A stretch of DNA of 5,399 nt from Acidobacteriota bacterium (lineage in GTDB: Bacteria > Acidobacteriota > Polarisedimenticolia > Gp22-AA2). The notes below the pieces were generated by a model. The model had not been told where the DNA came from. It saw only the letters and a program-made list of their open reading frames with translations, and did not search any database. Positions 1-5,399 of this stretch are shown in pieces. The stretch lies in contig JAPUIN010000207.1 in the NCBI GenBank assembly GCA_027297005.1, positions 1-5,399 on the forward strand, read 5' to 3'. Numbering within the stretch: position 1 is the stretch's first letter; every line of letters begins with the position of its first letter. The translations under genes were made by a program, and so were the position numbers.

Positions 1-2239
1 CCGGCAGGATGACGGTGTCGATCATCGCACGCCGCGCCGCCAGGATCTTTTCCTTGACGCCGCCGATAGGCAGCACGTTCCCGCGCAGGGTGATCTCCCC
101 GGTCATCGCGACCGATTTCTTCACCGGCCGGTGCGTCAGGACCGAGATGATGGCAGTCGCCATCGTGATCCCGGCGGACGGTCCGTCCTTGGGGATCGCC
201 CCCTCCGGCACGTGCACGTGAACGTCGATCTCGCCGAAGACGTTACCATTGATGCCGAAATCGGTCGATCGCGAGCGGGCATAGGACAACGCCGCCTGCG
301 CCGACTCCTTCATCACGGTTCCCAGGTGACCCGTGAGAATCAGCCTCCCCTTTCCGCTCATCGTGGTCGCCTCGACAAAGAGGATCTCCCCACCCGCGGC
401 GGTCCAGGCAAGGCCGGTCGCCACGCCGACCTGGTTCTTGACGAGCGCCATTTCGGGCGTAACGCGGGGGACCCCGAGCAGATCCTCGACCAGCCCCGGC
501 GTGAGCCGGAAAGGCCCCTCCTCACCCTCGGCGACGCGGCGGGCCAGCTTGCGGCACACCTTGGCGATCTCCCGCTCGAGGTTTCTGAGACCCGCCTCGC
601 GTGTGTACTTCTGGATAATGGTCTGAACCACCTTCTCGCTAAACTGTGTCTGCTGCGGGGTGAGACCGTTCTCCTCGATCTGCTTGGGGATCAGGTGCCG
701 CCGCGAGATCTCGCTCTTCTCCTCCTCCGTATACCCGGACAGATTGATCACCTCCATCCGGTCCCGGAACGCCGGCTGGATCGGATCCATCAGGTTCGCC
801 GTCGTGATGAACATGACGTTGCTGAGGTCGAACGGAACGTTCAGGTAATGGTCGCGGAAGCTGTAGTTCTGCTCCGGATCGAGGACCTCGAGAAGCGCGG
901 CCGCGGGATCACCACGGTAGTCGGCGCCAATCTTGTCGACTTCGTCCAGCATGAAGACCGGGTTGTTGGAGCCGGCCTGGCTGATCCCCTGGATGATGCG
1001 GCCCGGCATCGAGCCGACGTAGGTCCGCCGGTGGCCCCGAATCTCGGCTTCGTCACGGATGCCCCCCAGCGAGATGCGCACGAACTTGCGCCCCAGCGCG
1101 CGGGCGATCGAACGGCCCAGCGATGTCTTACCGACGCCTGGGGGGCCCACGAAGCAGAGAATCGGTCCGCGCATCTTCTTTTTCAGCTTGCGGACGGCGA
1201 GGTACTCGATGATTCGCTCCTTAATCGCCTCGAGCCCGTAGTGATCCTCGTCGAGAATCTCCTGCGCCTTCTTGAGATCGAGGTTGTCTTTAGTCTGGCT
1301 CGTCCAGGGCAGTGAAACCATGCATTCGAGATAGTTGCGTACAGTGGCCGTCTCGGCCGAATCGGGGTGCATGCGCTCGAGCTTGGCGATCTGGCGATCG
1401 ACCTCCTCGAACACCTTCTTCGGCATCTTGGCCTTGCGCGCCTTTTTGCGGAAATCCTGGATCTCGTCGGCCAGTTCATTCCCCTCGCCGAGTTCGTTCT
1501 GGATTGCCTTCATCTGCTGGCGCAGGAAGTATTCGCGCTGCGATTTGTCGATCTCCTCACGGGCGTGGGTGTTGATCTCCTGCTGCATGGTCAGCAGATC
1601 GATTTCCCGATTGAGCAACTCGTGCACCCGTTTCAGCCGGGCGACCGGATCCAGCACCTTCAGCACCGCCTGGGCATCCTCGATCTTCAATTCGAGGTTG
1701 CTGGCCAGGAGATCCGCGAGACGCCCCGAATCCTCGAGGTTGTTGGCGATCACCATCACCTCCGAGGAGATCGATTTCCCGAGAGAGACGCTGCGCTCGA
1801 GCGAGCGTTTAGCGCTGCGCAGGAGGGCTTCCTGCTCGAGCGAATCAGAGGCTGAGGGCTCGTGGATCCGGCCGATGCGCGCCTGAATGAAAGGCTTTTT
1901 CTGAGTGAACTCCTCGACCTTCGCGCGGCACACCCCCTGAACGAGAACGCGGATCCGTCCGTCCGGCAGCTTCAGCATTCGCATGATGACGCCGACCGTG
2001 CCGATATTGTACAGATCGCGCTCCCCGGGCTCCTCGATCTGGCCGTCCTTCTGGGAGAGCAGGAGGATCATCCGGTTGTCGGCGAGCGCACGATCGATCG
2101 CCTTGATCGATCTCTCCCGACTGACGGAGAGAGGTACGATGATGAACGGATAAACCACGATGTCCCGCAGGGTAAGGATTGGGAGCTCTTTCGGAATCTT
2201 GAGCTCGTCCTCCGTGATCTGCGTCCTGGGCGTCGTCAT
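1..2239 (-). CDS. lon: ATP-dependent protease Lon (LonA type), 3' end cut by window edge
   Basis: This gene encodes the cytoplasmic AAA+ serine protease Lon, which unfolds and degrades damaged and some regulatory proteins. 746 residues are visible; the frame is open to the left edge and about 50 C-terminal residues are missing. The order is an N-terminal substrate-binding domain (about 18-210), the coiled-coil motif [12 protein letters not shown] (235-246), Walker A GPPGVGKT (365-372, Lys371), Walker B LDE (Asp432, Glu433), and an arginine-rich AFRDRMEV segment (Arg492/Arg494, likely arginine-finger region). The protease domain has PKDGPSAG with catalytic Ser688 and GGVKEK with the dyad Lys731; their 43-residue spacing equals E. 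coli Ser679/Lys722. The ATG at 2239 has AGGAG four bases upstream and overlaps the hsp20 stop as ATGA, so lon is probably translationally coupled to hsp20. All catalytic motifs are intact, with no frameshift seen. The only doubt is the unseen C-terminus. Confidence 0.98.
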   Translation of the reverse strand, partial: MTTPRTQITEDELKIPKELPILTLRDIVVYPFIIVPLSVSRERSIKAIDRALADNRMILLLSQKDGQIEEPGERDLYNIGTVGVIMRMLKLPDGRIRVLVQGVCRAKVEEFTQKKPFIQARIGRIHEPSASDSLEQEALLRSAKRSLERSVSLGKSISSEVMVIANNLEDSGRLADLLASNLELKIEDAQAVLKVLDPVARLKRVHELLNREIDLLTMQQEINTHAREEIDKSQREYFLRQQMKAIQNELGEGNELADEIQDFRKKARKAKMPKKVFEEVDRQIAKLERMHPDSAETATVRNYLECMVSLPWTSQTKDNLDLKKAQEILDEDHYGLEAIKERIIEYLAVRKLKKKMRGPILCFVGPPGVGKTSLGRSIARALGRKFVRISLGGIRDEAEIRGHRRTYVGSMPGRIIQGISQAGSNNPVFMLDEVDKIGADYRGDPAAALLEVLDPEQNYSFRDHYLNVPFDLSNVMFITTANLMDPIQPAFRDRMEVINLSGYTEEEKSEISRRHLIPKQIEENGLTPQQTQFSEKVVQTIIQKYTREAGLRNLEREIAKVCRKLARRVAEGEEGPFRLTPGLVEDLLGVPRVTPEMALVKNQVGVATGLAWTAAGGEILFVEATTMSGKGRLILTGHLGTVMKESAQAALSYARSRSTDFGINGNVFGEIDVHVHVPEGAIPKDGPSAGITMATAIISVLTHRPVKKSVAMTGEITLRGNVLPIGGVKEKILAARRAMIDTVILP

Positions 2240-2682
2240 TTCTCTCCTTTGACGGAGATCGGGATCTCCTCGCCGCGACGGTTCGGGACCTTGGGAAACG
2301 TCACCTTGAGGACCCCGTCGTCCAGCTCGGTCGTGGCCTGGTGGGTGTTCACCGGAGAGGCGATATGGACAACCCTCTTGAACTTGCCGTAGGCGCGCTC
2401 CATGCAGTGAAACCGGGCGTTCGAATCGGGCTCGGTGCGCTTTTTCTCGCCACGAAGAATGAGGTTATTGCCGCTGATTGCGAGCGTTACTTCCTGGAGC
2501 GTCACACCGGGGATCTCGAACTTGACGACGAGTTCCTCGTCGGTCTCGTAGACGTCGGCGTTGGGCAGCCATTCACCACCCACCTCGGCGCCTGAACCCT
2601 TCAGCTCGAGCAGGTTGTCGAACAGGCGGTTGATCTCGTTCTGGATACGACTGATCTCGACGAAAGGACCTAAGCTGGACAT
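2236..2682 (-). CDS. Small heat-shock protein, Hsp20/alpha-crystallin family
   Basis: This is an ATP-independent holdase that binds partly unfolded proteins in the cytoplasm and keeps them refoldable or degradable. The product is 148 residues, normal for bacterial Hsp20. A short N-terminal helix region (about 7-27) precedes the alpha-crystallin domain (about 38-132), which shows [10 protein letters not shown] (94-103) and the conserved GVLKVTFPK (123-131). The C-terminal tail carries an I-X-I motif, IPI at 140-142, the usual oligomer anchor. The ATG at 2682 is chosen because AAGAGG lies six bases upstream and a promoter lies just before it. An in-frame start at 2739 would add 19 residues unlike the family and would begin inside the -35 box. 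The gene overlaps lon by four bases, so holdase and protease are co-expressed. No CIRCE element is seen; the promoter looks like the housekeeping type. Family assignment is certain; the specific paralogue is not. Confidence 0.96.
   Translation of the reverse strand: MSSLGPFVEISRIQNEINRLFDNLLELKGSGAEVGGEWLPNADVYETDEELVVKFEIPGVTLQEVTLAISGNNLILRGEKKRTEPDSNARFHCMERAYGKFKRVVHIASPVNTHQATTELDDGVLKVTFPKVPNRRGEEIPISVKGEK
2244..2248 (-). promoter_or_regulatory. lon ribosome binding site inside the hsp20 3' end
   Basis: AGGAG on the minus strand lies four bases before the lon ATG at 2239. It is formed by the last sense codons of hsp20 (Gly-Glu-Lys). It fixes the lon start and places it within reach of ribosomes terminating on hsp20, since stop and start share ATGA. 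Confidence 0.8.
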
Positions 2683-2688
2683 TGAGAT

Positions 2689-2694
2689 CCTCTT
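2689..2694 (-). promoter_or_regulatory. hsp20 ribosome binding site
   Basis: AAGAGG on the minus strand ends six bases before the ATG at 2682. It decides the hsp20 start against the longer in-frame alternative at 2739. Confidence 0.7.
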
Positions 2695-2710
2695 AATGAC
2701 GGCGTGGGCC

Positions 2711-2739
2711 AATATAGTGACGGCACGGGGGTTATGCAA
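2711..2739 (-). promoter_or_regulatory. Sigma-70-like promoter of the hsp20-lon operon
   Basis: On the minus strand a -35 box TTGCAT (2739-2734) is separated by exactly 17 bases from a -10 box TATATT (2716-2711). Transcription would start near 2704, giving a leader of about 20 nt with the AAGAGG ribosome binding site. The site lies in the 129-base gap between nrdR and hsp20, where a promoter is expected. It does not resemble a sigma-32 promoter, and no CIRCE inverted repeat is present nearby. This is a sequence-based prediction only; basal or sigma-70-driven expression is inferred. Confidence 0.72.
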
Positions 2740-2811
2740 GGGTGCGCCATTGGCCGCGCCGCGCGCCAGCCGCCCGCTTCCACCCCGTGCATCACCGACC
2801 CTGGGCCATTG

Positions 2812-3270
2812 CTATTTGCGCTGATCGAGAAGCCCCTTGAGCTCCTTCATGAACTGATCGACGTCCTCGAACTGCCGATAGACGCTGGCGAACCGCACGT
2901 ACGCCACCTTGTCCAGATCACGAAGCTTGCGGATCACCAGCTCGCCGATCACATCGGTCGAAATCTCACGATCCGCCGCTTCCTGCAGCTTGGCCTCGAC
3001 CTCGTCCGCGACCCCCTCCAGCGCGGGGGGGGAGACCGGGCGTTTCTCGCAGGCTCTCAGCAGGCCCGCCAGAACCTTGTTCCGGTCGAACGGCTCACGC
3101 CGCCCATCCTTTTTGATGACCATGTAGGGGATCTTGTCGATGCGCTCGTACGACGTGAACCGGCGGTGGCAGCCGAGACACTCTCGTCGCCTGCGGATGA
3201 CGATGCCGTCCTTGGCCTCGCGCGAATCGACGACCTTATCCTCAATATGTGCGCAGAACGGGCACTTCAT
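2812..3270 (-). CDS. nrdR: Transcriptional repressor NrdR
   Basis: NrdR senses ATP/dATP and represses ribonucleotide reductase operons by binding paired NrdR boxes. The 152-residue product has the normal length and architecture. An N-terminal zinc ribbon has Cys3, Cys6, Cys31 and Cys34, with the basic DNA-binding run RRRR at 26-29. The ATP-cone domain (about 49-139) shows [13 protein letters not shown] (51-63), the CEKRPV segment (74-79) and [13 protein letters not shown] (124-136). The ATG at 3270 gives the canonical MKCPFC start. It overlaps the stop of the upstream membrane-protein gene as ATGA, so the two are probably co-transcribed and coupled. No nrd gene is in the window, so its targets lie elsewhere. 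Its common neighbours glyA, ribD and nusB are absent, and pairing with a UPF0104 membrane protein is less usual. Function is certain from the full motif set. Confidence 0.98.
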   Translation of the reverse strand: MKCPFCAHIEDKVVDSREAKDGIVIRRRRECLGCHRRFTSYERIDKIPYMVIKKDGRREPFDRNKVLAGLLRACEKRPVSPPALEGVADEVEAKLQEAADREISTDVIGELVIRKLRDLDKVAYVRFASVYRQFEDVDQFMKELKGLLDQRK

Positions 3271-4415
3271 CCAGCCTTCCCCTCCCCTTCCCGTGCCGCC
3301 CGCGGAGTTGTCCCTCCGGCGTGGCCCAACCCGCGCACCTCCGACCATCCGAGGCCGTCTCTCCACATGAAGAGCATGCCCAGAAGAATTATCGGCACGA
3401 CCGTCATCGCGTGCAGCAGGACGGCAGTCGCCGCCGCGGCAGATGCGGCCACGCCCCAGAAGTCCCGTAGCGAGATAGAGACCAGAGACTCGTATGCGCC
3501 AACCCCGGCCGGGGTTGGAATCGCGATTCCAATCGCAAGAGGCACCATCAGCAGCAGTATATCGGTGAATGCCAGATCGATGCCGACCGCTCTCACCCCC
3601 GCCAGGATCCCGAGATCGATCACCAGCCACATCAGAAGCGACAGCAGACAGGCGCGTAAAAGCTCGCGGGCGCGGCGGAAAACCGTCAACCCTCCCACGA
3701 ACCCTTCGAGGAGAACCGCGGTGCGTCCGATGAACCCGGAGCCGAACCTCTCGCTCAGACGGCGCAGGCGCGAAATGACGCGATGCGGCGCGAAGACGAG
3801 AAGCCCGAGGACCGGGAAGACCACGATGACCAGACCGGCCACGGCGATGATCGCATTGCGGATGTAATCGACCGCTCCGCCCGCGTCCCCGCCGAAGCCC
3901 TCCAGGAACGTCGGACCCCGGGGCGTGAGCAGAAACACCAGGAAGAGCCCCGAGATGGTCAGCACGTCCAGGATCCGCTCCACGGCGATTGTGGCAATGG
4001 CCGAGCCGGCGTTGATCCCCTCGCGACGCGCCAGCAGCACCGGCCTGACGATCTCGCCCACCCGGAAGGGAATGAGGAACGATACCATATAGCCGATGAA
4101 CGTCGCGGAGGTGAGACCGTACATCCCGAGCCCGGGCCGGATCGGCGCAAGAAGAAATCGCCATCGCCAGGCGCGGATGATGATCCCGAGAAGGTTCAGT
4201 GCGATGCCGAGCCCGATGAGCGCGGGACTCGCTGCGCGGAGGCTCCGCCCGACCTCACCAACATCGAAGTCCAGCACGAACCAGAAGAGGGCCAGGCAGA
4301 CGACCGTGAGGAGCAGGCTGATCGAAAAACGAGTGACCTGTTTCACTGGGATAATGGCTGGTGGTCCTACGGAATCTACTGCGCTCGCGCCGGTCGGGCG
4401 CGCGGCGCGAAACAT
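3267..4415 (-). CDS. UPF0104 / LPG_synthase_TM family integral membrane protein
   Basis: This is a polytopic inner-membrane protein of the family that includes the flippase part of MprF and stand-alone relatives such as the hopanoid-linked HpnL; many members have no proven role. Of 382 residues, hydrophobic segments lie near 30-50, 64-82, 100-118, 150-164, 188-208, 252-277, 285-303 and 325-350. Family motifs are RAWRWRFLL (81-89), [10 protein letters not shown] (116-125), AVERILD (144-150) and [10 protein letters not shown] (300-309). The cytoplasmic aminoacyl-transferase domain of full MprF is absent, so lysyl-lipid synthesis is not supported; lipid or polyprenyl-lipid transport is an inference. 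The start is uncertain. The ATG at 4415 coincides with the predicted transcription start. A GTG at 4346 would give 359 residues, starting just before the first membrane helix as in most relatives, but has no good ribosome binding site. The first 23 residues are polar and do not look conserved. The stop overlaps nrdR as ATGA. Confidence 0.9.
   Translation of the reverse strand: MFRAARPTGASAVDSVGPPAIIPVKQVTRFSISLLLTVVCLALFWFVLDFDVGEVGRSLRAASPALIGLGIALNLLGIIIRAWRWRFLLAPIRPGLGMYGLTSATFIGYMVSFLIPFRVGEIVRPVLLARREGINAGSAIATIAVERILDVLTISGLFLVFLLTPRGPTFLEGFGGDAGGAVDYIRNAIIAVAGLVIVVFPVLGLLVFAPHRVISRLRRLSERFGSGFIGRTAVLLEGFVGGLTVFRRARELLRACLLSLLMWLVIDLGILAGVRAVGIDLAFTDILLLMVPLAIGIAIPTPAGVGAYESLVSISLRDFWGVAASAAAATAVLLHAMTVVPIILLGMLFMWRDGLGWSEVRGLGHAGGTTPRAAREGEGKAG
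3275..3291 (-). repeat. 17-nt polypurine mirror repeat at the nrdR ribosome binding site
   Basis: The minus strand reads GGAAGGGGAGGGGAAGG, which is identical when read backwards base by base (a mirror repeat, not an inverted repeat). It encodes part of the low-complexity tail (EGEGK) of the membrane protein and ends four bases before the nrdR ATG, so it must include the nrdR Shine-Dalgarno sequence (GGGG or GGAAGG). Homopurine mirror repeats can form triplex DNA, and its four G-tracts could form a two-tier RNA quadruplex. Any such structure is inferred. Confidence 0.75.
3499..3532. repeat. Two perfect palindromes sharing four bases (20 bp and 18 bp)
   Basis: Positions 3499-3518 form a perfect 20-bp palindrome centred on CCGGCCGG. 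Positions 3515-3532 form a perfect 18-bp palindrome centred on TCGCGA. They share TTGG at 3515-3518. Both lie inside the membrane-protein gene, across the codons for its most conserved segment ([12 protein letters not shown]). In RNA they could fold as two adjacent short-loop hairpins. Coding constraint on a repetitive peptide may explain part of the symmetry; no function is claimed. Confidence 0.85.
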
Positions 4416-4420
4416 GATCG

Positions 4421-4449
4421 ACTATATAGGAAGGTCCGGGGAGTGTCCA
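4421..4449 (-). promoter_or_regulatory. Sigma-70-like promoter of the membrane protein-nrdR unit
   Basis: On the minus strand a -35 box TGGACA (4449-4444) lies 17 bases from a -10 box TATAGT (4426-4421); each has one mismatch to consensus. It sits in the 66-base gap after the MCP gene. Counting from the -10 box puts transcription start at about 4414, which is on the ATG at 4415. The transcript would therefore be leaderless, or translation would begin further in, at the GTG at 4346. This is a prediction from sequence only. Confidence 0.68.
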
Positions 4450-4481
4450 GAGAGCGGTGCCCGGTAGAGGGCGGCCAGGCG

Positions 4482-5399
4482 TCAGGAACGGATGCGGAAA
4501 CTGGCGACGGCGTCGGAGATGGAACGCGATCTCTTCCTCAGGATCTCAATCGCCTCCTGCATACGGGTGGCCGAGGCGAGGTTGGCCCCAGCGACCGAGT
4601 CAAACCGGGACAGGACATCCAGGATCTGCCCCGAGATCTCCTGCTGCTCGGCGGAGGAGCGATGGATGGCGCTGACCATGCTGGTGACGTTCTCGATCGC
4701 CTGCGTGATCAGACGCGAGCCCTTCGTCTGATCGATGGTGGCACGCTTCACGAGGCCCGCCATCTCGCGCATATTTTCGACCGCCGACATGATCTGCTCG
4801 GAACCCAGAGTCTGCTCGGCCGTTGACCGTTTGATCTGCGTCACCATGTCGCGCACCTTGTCGACCGACGCCGAGATCGCCTGGCTGCTGTTCGCCTGTT
4901 CGCGGGTCGCCGCGGCGATCTCGCCGACCATCGTCGAGGATGTGCGCGCGGACTCGAGGATCTCCTTCAGCGCCCGGCCGGCTTCGCGCGATCGCTCCGA
5001 TCCCTCCTCGACGCGTCGCGAGCCCTCCTGCATGGCGGCAACCGCCTGGCCGGTCTCCGACTGAAACGAAGCGATCAGCGCACCGATCTCCTTGGCGCTC
5101 GAGGCCGTGCGCTCGGCCAGTTGCCGGATCTCTTCGGCCACGACGGCGAACCCGCGACCGTGCTCGCCCGCCTGGGCCGCGATGATCGCTGCGTTGAGGG
5201 CGAGCAGGTTGGTGTGCTCGGTCACCTCCTCGATGACGTTCAGGATCAGCCCGATCTCCTTCCCCCGGCGGCCGACGGATTCGATCACCCGGCTCGATTC
5301 GAGCACGCTCCGAGAGATCCCCTCCATCCCTTCGATGGTCAGCTCGACCGCCTTCATCCCCTTTTCGGCGTTCTGCGCCACGAGCTGCGAGATCCCCTT
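4482..5399 (-). CDS. Methyl-accepting chemotaxis protein, C-terminal signalling part (5' end cut by window edge)
   Basis: This is the cytoplasmic signalling hairpin of an MCP, which controls the histidine kinase CheA through CheW. 305 residues are visible; the frame is open at the right edge, so any sensor, membrane helices and HAMP domain lie outside. The tip reads TNLLALNAA and [16 protein letters not shown], the MCP signature, at about 5113-5213. It departs from the Tsr pattern at trimer-contact positions: Phe373 is Glu, Glu385 is Ile and Arg388 is Gln, while Asn376 and Asn381 are kept. About 227 residues follow the tip GE, against 160 in Tsr (551 residues), and include four tandem 28-residue coiled-coil repeats. 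There is no C-terminal NWETF-type CheR tether; the protein ends in ASFRIRS. No other che gene is in view. It could serve flagellar chemotaxis or an alternative Che-like pathway. Family certain, ligand and pathway unknown. Confidence 0.95.
   Translation of the reverse strand, partial: KGISQLVAQNAEKGMKAVELTIEGMEGISRSVLESSRVIESVGRRGKEIGLILNVIEEVTEHTNLLALNAAIIAAQAGEHGRGFAVVAEEIRQLAERTASSAKEIGALIASFQSETGQAVAAMQEGSRRVEEGSERSREAGRALKEILESARTSSTMVGEIAAATREQANSSQAISASVDKVRDMVTQIKRSTAEQTLGSEQIMSAVENMREMAGLVKRATIDQTKGSRLITQAIENVTSMVSAIHRSSAEQQEISGQILDVLSRFDSVAGANLASATRMQEAIEILRKRSRSISDAVASFRIRS
4572..4907 (-). repeat. Four tandem 28-residue coiled-coil repeats in the MCP C-terminal arm
   Basis: Four consecutive 84-base units start at 4907, 4823, 4739 and 4655. 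They begin [24 protein letters not shown] and SAEQQEIS, and each has a conserved Ser or Gly-Ser at position 7-8, a hydrophobic residue at 11 and a hydrophobic residue near 15 and 18. The first three end in KRS, KRA or HRS. The period of 28 equals four heptads, so the register of the four-helix bundle is kept. The units differ at the DNA level, so they are old protein repeats and not a recent duplication. Confidence 0.75.

Noticed and set aside
131..1315. Long plus-strand open frame opposite lon
   Set aside because: It is the antisense shadow of the lon coding region in GC-rich DNA; the product is Arg/Asp/Leu-rich with no recognisable domain, and the opposite strand encodes intact Lon.
2111..2132. 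Hairpin TCTCTCC / GGAGAGA with an 8-base loop
   Set aside because: A single 7-bp stem inside the lon coding region, with no T-tract and no placement suggesting regulation; expected by chance.
2683..2739. Longer hsp20 start at 2739
   Set aside because: It lies inside the -35 box, and the added residues are unlike Hsp20 N-termini; the ATG at 2682 has a ribosome binding site.
2740..2811. Terminator or regulatory repeat between nrdR and hsp20
   Set aside because: The stretch is GC-rich with repeated GGC/GCG motifs, but I found no stable stem with a T-run and no CIRCE repeat.
2812..4164. Minus-strand start at 4164 that would fuse 300 extra residues to NrdR
   Set aside because: The extra part is an out-of-frame reading of the UPF0104 gene; NrdR starts canonically with MKCPFC at 3270.
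4421..4430. Possible NrdR box in the CTATATAG palindrome at the membrane-gene promoter (and CTATATTG at the hsp20 promoter)
   Set aside because: The C-to-G spacing is 8 bases, while the NrdR box consensus needs 10 and flanking ACA/TGT; better explained as -10 elements.
4416..4481. Rho-independent terminator after the MCP gene
   Set aside because: Only a four-base GCCC/GGGC stem is visible, with no T-tract.
2704..4826. Long plus-strand open frames (2704-3867 and 3783-4826) opposite nrdR, the membrane gene and the MCP
   Set aside because: Low-complexity Arg/Ser/Pro or Asp/Glu-rich products with no domain, lying antisense to well-supported genes.

Overview
The window is a GC-rich, gene-dense bacterial chromosome segment in which every supported gene lies on the minus strand. 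Read in the direction of transcription (high to low coordinates) the order is: the C-terminal signalling part of a methyl-accepting chemotaxis protein (MCP, cut by the right edge); a polytopic membrane protein of the UPF0104 / LPG_synthase_TM family; nrdR, the ATP-cone repressor of ribonucleotide reductase genes; a small heat-shock protein (Hsp20/alpha-crystallin); and lon, the ATP-dependent AAA+ protease (cut by the left edge about 50 residues before its usual end). No RNA gene, insertion sequence, CRISPR array, attachment site or defence module is visible, and no stretch over 300 bases lacks a gene.

The five genes fall into three transcription blocks. The MCP ends at 4482, and the 66-base gap after it has no convincing terminator. 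A sigma-70-like promoter (TGGACA, 17 bp, TATAGT) lies in that gap, and its predicted start point falls on the ATG of the membrane-protein gene, so this gene may be read from a leaderless mRNA. The membrane gene and nrdR overlap as ATGA, which suggests one bicistronic unit. A second promoter (TTGCAT, 17 bp, TATATT) lies in the 129-base gap after nrdR and drives hsp20 and lon. These also overlap as ATGA, with the lon Shine-Dalgarno sequence inside the last codons of hsp20. That pairing is a protein quality-control operon: the Hsp20 holds unfolding proteins and Lon degrades damaged ones.

Organism: NrdR with LonA indicates a bacterium. Gene content, high GC and the style of the MCP would fit an uncultured or environmental lineage such as Acidobacteriota, Gemmatimonadota, Eisenbacteria-like bacteria or a delta-proteobacterial group. 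This is a low-confidence inference, because no taxonomic marker is present.

I do not see a novel multi-gene system. The points most worth a second look are fine-scale: an MCP signalling tip that lacks several standard trimer-contact residues, followed by four tandem 28-residue coiled-coil repeats; two perfect palindromes (20 and 18 bp) that share four bases inside the most conserved motif of the membrane-protein gene; a 17-nt purine mirror repeat placed exactly where nrdR needs its ribosome binding site; and the probable leaderless start.
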